From: Cordylochernes scorpioides
Lineage: Eukaryota; Arthropoda; Arachnida; Pseudoscorpiones; Chernetidae
DNA length: 64,000 nt
NCBI GenBank assembly: GCA_030710605.1
Contig: CP092879.1
Coordinates: 19,130,702-19,194,701 of the forward strand
Direction: 5' to 3'
A model generated the notes under the pieces. It did not search any database and was not told the DNA's origin. It saw only the letters and a program-made list of their open reading frames with translations. Of this stretch, positions 43,001 through 49,000 are shown one piece after another. The stretch's first letter is position 1, and the number at the start of each line of letters is the position of its first letter. A program made the translations under genes and the position numbers.

Positions 43001-46000
43001 GTTTGTGATATTCCGAGAGCAAACGCGGGGCTTATCTTGCGCAGACTTTGAGAAAATTCAAAACATCTGACATGATTCTTCCAATCGAAAAGCGTTCAAT
43101 TAGGATTCCAGGAGGCAGTCGAATCATTATTTCGTCAATGGTGACGCGGGGATCTGCTTCCACCACACTCCGAACAGCAGCAACGGCTGCATTGTCCGTA
43201 GCAGTAACGGACCTGCCGCTTCGCTCGTCATCATGCACGTTTTGCCGTCCTTCCAAGAACCATGAACGCCATCGGCGAACCATTTGGATGCTCAAACAAC
43301 CTTCACCGTACACTGACACTAAATTGCGATGAATATTGACCGCAGTTTCATTTTTGGCAGTGAAAAAACGAATTACAGAGAAACGGAGTTCGCAAGTGGA
43401 CACTTTCACCAGTGGTAGCTCCATGGAAACTGAAGCGCTACGGACTTGCGCGTACGAGTAGCGTGATTTTGAAGGTAACACGCTTTCAACGCATCCTAGT
43501 GACCATTTCTTACACTGCTAACTAATTTTTACAACGTTTCGTTCGCAGAAAAAAAATAGGGAAACTTATTTATTGGATGGCCCTCGTAAAACTGAAAGGT
43601 TGGTTTTCTTCAACAGAAAAGAAAGTCTGAAATGAATTTACAAAAATTATTGAATTTTACATAGATGTCTTTGTTATATACAAATTCGCACATTTCTTCG
43701 ATGGGATAAAGATATTACTTCTGTAGCTGTGAAAGAATGGACATTCTATCAATAAATGTATTGAGTCTTAGAATTTTTATAAAATGAAATATAAAATGTT
43801 TAAAAGTATATTTTAAGAAAATAACTTTCTCTTTTTTTTTAAGTTTAAGCTGGGAATTTGATCTGAATTGACATCAAATACACTGACTAAGGCATATATT
43901 ATTAGCAAATATATTTACAAATCTTGATGTTGATATATCACATTAAATCTTTCTTTCTCTATAAAGAAAACAATATTTTTTTAGCTTCTCCAACTTTCGC
44001 AATAATGCAAATGGAGAAGACATATTTGTAAGATATCTAAGACATCATAATCATTATAAACTCCGCCTTTGCCGGTCCCAAGCCCGGATGAAAAAGGAGG
44101 AGGGGGAGCAGTAACAAGCTCGCTAAAAAACCTGGGTTCAGCTGGCCCGGCTGATAGTACCCTGTAAGGGCTCCCAATCCAGGGATACAGGATGAGCAGC
44201 GTTTGTACTCTATGTTAGGAGCAGCTGCACATGGTGTCTGTTCCTCATGTCAGAGGCGGCCATTTCTTTTGGAGCTAAGTCGGCCTGCCACTGAGTAGTG
44301 CTCCCAGTCTTGATGACAAAGGCAGACGCATTCTACTTCACCCAATCATGATGGTTGTCATGCTTTACAAGCTTGATACCTTGATATGATTAAGTGAAGA
44401 TAAGAAAGAAGAAGAAGAAGATAATCATTATAGGACTCCATAAAACTGCCTTAGAAGTACATGATGCCACGAGAACAACATAATCACCGCGACGCGGGAT
44501 GTTACAGCCTTTGCTTTCTATTGGTTGAAAGAATCCATCAATGGGCGCTATCGAATTATAAACCTGATATACGATGGATTCAATAATAATATATAGTATA
44601 AAATATAGTATGTAAATATTGTAGAGGAAGTATAGCATTTTACTTCGCTGTACATAAATAACCTCTCTCTTTAAAAAATAAAACTGATTACTTGTGGCCA
44701 TTTTGTGCTTGCGCGTGCATATAGAAATAGATAATATTATTAGTTATAATATAATCCCTTCTGTAAAATTAGAAATAAAAGACAATTATCCGAGGGAAGT
44801 GGTTCTTTTTATATATACCGGCAATACTACAAGTTTTCGGGCTCAACAGCTCTTTGACAGGTATAACTATGTATAAAAACCTCAGTAACGTAGTTATACC
44901 TGTCGAAGGGCTGTTGAGGCCGAAAGCTTGTATTGCCGTTATACGTTGTATATATAAAAGAAACTCTTCTCCCTCAGCGAATTGCCTCTTATTTATAATA
45001 CTATTAGTGATTATTTCCCTTAGGAGTGAATATATTTTGCTTTCATGGTTCTCTATGATCATATGTGAACAGTGTGAGTATAGTGTGATTGTCTTCTAGT
45101 GTCCTATTCACCCACATGTTGTTATCTGGCTTGACAAAAGTAGAGTGGAAAGTTAAAAGGTCAGGCTGACCTTGTGTCATATTACTCTGGAAAACTTGAT
45201 ACGTTTGTTCCTAAAAAGATAAGAGTTCCTATTGTCTTGCTGTAGGGTTGTTTATCTATGAGCTCTGAAAGATAATGTTCTTTTTATTTTATAAGCGACT
45301 CAGCTCTTTTGCCGGGTACTTGACTCTCCAGGATCCTGATTTATGTCTCTTTGTAGGATGTCTTCCATAGGAATTCCAATTCGAGCAGTGATTTCTTCTA
45401 AAGGTCTTCTTATTCTATATTTTTTCATTAATTTGGATTTCCAGATAAAGCTAAGGAATTTCATTAATGGATCTGTACGGTAGATATGGATAGTGTACTT
45501 GATTAAATAAGGCTGTAGTTCCCCGTACATTTTGAACTGCAAACATTATAAACGATATGTAGTCAACATTTTTTAAAAATTTATCATCTCTTGATCGCCA
45601 ATCATTTAAGATCGTAGTCATAGGCAGGCTACCTTGTCATAACGATGTGTATTGATGATATCTCACATACACACATGTTATCTACTCCTATACAATGAGG
45701 TACAATAAAACCTTGACATTAGAGAGGCCACCCTATCATGTTGTTAATTATTATATTGATGAGATCTCACATACACACATGTTATCTCTTACTATACAAT
45801 GAGGTACAATAAAACCTTGACATTAGAGAGGCCACCCTATCATGATCCTGTTATCTGTTCCTATACAATAATATAAGCTATTAAATTCCTGACCTATAGG
45901 CCGTTACCTCAGCTTATAAGAACTAGAAATTACTGTTATTTATTTTGTCTCATGCCAACTGCTGGGTTATTTTTCGTTCTGAATTAAAGTTATAAACGTT

Positions 46001-49000
46001 TTATATTATGTCATATTCTTCAATTCTGTCATTATCAAATTGTTTTATAAAATTGAGTTTTTCTAATCATTAGAAAAAACTACCTAAAATTGTACGTCGA
46101 GCTAAGTAAGTTCTTCCGTACGATCTATTGCATAGCTTAAGGTTATTGCAATATATGAAGGAAATATATTATGAAATTGAAGAGATTATAAGGATTGTGC
46201 CATGGCACAGACCAGATGGTAGTCTATTACACAATGAACACAATGCAATTAACCACATATGTGCAAAGCGGCAAATGTGGCCTCACTTGAAGATGGCATG
46301 ATTTCCCCCAGATACGGCGACACACATCTCTGGAATTATTTGGAAGCATAAAATACACTGAACACTGCTACTTTAAATTACATATGGCTACAAACTACAC
46401 CAAATAATCAGTAGAAGTGAGTGGTAGCAATGTTTCAAAAGTCTAATTTCTCTTTTAGCTACACCAGCTGGGTGTAGCTAAGCTTCTGTGAGAGCTATCA
46501 CACACACACACAAAGCCTTTATTAAGACATTAGTCTTATACAGATTCTCCGTACAAGGTGCAATATCAGGAAAAGAGCAGCACAGGAAACCAGTAGTTCC
46601 GCAACTATATACAATTATTAGTAATAAGGAAAAGTAAGATTTAATATGAAAGGTCGACGCCATCGCCCCAAGTCTTCAATTCCATAAGCGCGGAGCAGAA
46701 ATAGGGACTAAGTTATTTAGTTCGCCATAAATATAGCATCCAGACACAAAAAAAGGAGGTTTACTCCAGCACAGCCATCCATATTACCAGCTCCGCAATC
46801 TCATCGTCGACCAACACGATGGCCCCTCGATGTTTCGTCGAGAGCTATCAGTCATTCTTCAGGAAGAACGAATCTTTCCCCCAATAACTAAACTAGGTAG
46901 GATGGAAGCAATCTACGTGTCACCTCTTAGTTGTACTTAGTGTGGTTTCTTTGTTATTTTCTGTCTGGATGTTGTCAATTTGACTGACAAACACCGATGC
47001 ATACACCGAAATATTTGCAAAATTCGACAAAATTGGGAGAAATACATTATTTTTCAATGTTAAGATATATATTGTAACCCAGGTTCTTGAAATGCAGATC
47101 GCCAACTATTCTAATGAATGTTAAATTATATTTCAATAAAATAATTTTAATGCCAAATTATATTGAAATAAAGACTTGGGTTTCTTTGCATGAGGTCGCT
47201 TTAATAAAACCAAATGTTTATCATAACATACTTTTATAATATACAATATTGTTTATTCCGGTGGTTATAATTATAGAATTTGACAGAACCACATTTATAC
47301 ACTTTGGATCATACAGCTGTCGAGGAAGTCAGACAAATTGTGCTGAAGAGTGTCCGATCGCTCAAAAGGTTTAGGAACCTGTGATTATCCTAGCGAGGTC
47401 TCTACATTAGCTGCTTACATTACATAAGTAGCCTAAGAGTAAATGTTGGTAGATAGAGATACATGTGTGATCTCTTTAGAGAGTGAGAACTTTATCATTA
47501 TTTACATATTTTCTCATTTGTTGTGCTTTATACAGGGTCTTATAAAATGTCAGTGTGCCGTTAAAATTTGTGTGAAAATATTTTTATTGAATAAAATAAG
47601 AGTTCTGATAATATTTGATTGCAAACCGAATGTTCAAACCATGCAATTTAAAAATGAAACTTTTATAAAAATGTACTAAAAAATAATACAGTAGAACTAC
47701 CTCCCTGTAAAGAACACCTAATTGCAGAGCCAAAATGTTCTTTAAGGAGAGGTGTCCTCTTACCGGGGAGTTTCTATAGAGTAAAAATGGTAATTTTGCA
47801 AATTAAAACTGTCTTTATAGAGAGGTGTCCTCTCACACATGGAGGTTGTACTTTATATATATATATATATATACTAGCGGATGTGTACCCGGCTTCGCCC
47901 GGGTTTTATCCGAGTGAAAGTTTGCCTAACGAATATTATATATTATGAAGTATAATAAACAATGTTAAAGATTAGTTTTAATTATTAATCAAGATTGTGT
48001 GTGAATATGTGAGAAAGATGTAATATCGTTGTTGTTTTCTTGGCCGACTGTTTTACATATGGTGTTATCTTAAAATTGCTTGTTTTGAATATTTTTTTAG
48101 ATTGAGTTGAATGAATTGCTGAATTTCTTTTTTTGTATTTATATATAAATAAAATTAACTCTGTTGATTTTTTTTGTATTTAATCGATAACAGCGAAGTT
48201 ACGCATGTTAATGTTAGGAAAAATATTTTGATGTTAAGCAAAACCTGCTCCATCTCGTTTTACATAAATGTTGAAAATTTGGTTGAAATTGATGCATTGT
48301 AACGAAAGTTTTTAGTGAACAACACTTATGAAATTTGCATTTTATTAATATAGATATATTTTGCTTATCCTTATTACACGTGGTACAGGCCAATGTAATC
48401 GTGGGGGGTAGAAGTAGGCAACTGCTTTTACTATAGGTTCACTATACGTCTATACATGTGAAAAGCAGTTCGACTTTGCTCTTACAAATGTGCCAGAGCC
48501 CCGTTTGGTTACTTGCACTCGCTGGTGGGGTTGAACTTTTGCAAGAATCAGGAGCCATTGGAACATTTTTTAACAGAAAAAAAGTGCCCAATGTAGGAAT
48601 CGAACCCGGGTCGTAGCGGTCAAAAACCAACGGTTTAGACCATCCTTCCACCGACCCCCCAGTATATTAATTTAATTATTATAATTTGTAGATAAATATA
48701 AGAATTCCAGAAACCTTTTAAAACAACTAGCAAGATCATTTATCTGAAAAATCTATGTTTCAAGTCTCGTGACAAAAATACACACTCACAATGAAGACAT
48801 ATCATCCACAAACAGTTAATGCTATCTACATCACTTCACACCTAATCTCTCTATGTAAATAAAGAGGTCTACCAAATGTTACATAATCCAGATGAAAACA
48901 TGACGTCCAGACAATTTTATCTATCGACATATCTACAGCAGTTTAGATATAGTGCCGATGTGTAAATAAGCCTCCTACCAAATTCACATTATCCCAAAGA

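Larger units (their letters stand above)
42140..43810 (-). mobile_element. LINE 3' end, split by the mariner at 42260
   Basis: Flanks of the mariner (42140-42259 and 43587-43810) match 53446-53760 continuously, including CGCGATATCCCAGCTTGGGA. This is a second copy of the LINE 3' UTR with an uninterrupted sister. Confidence 0.85.
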
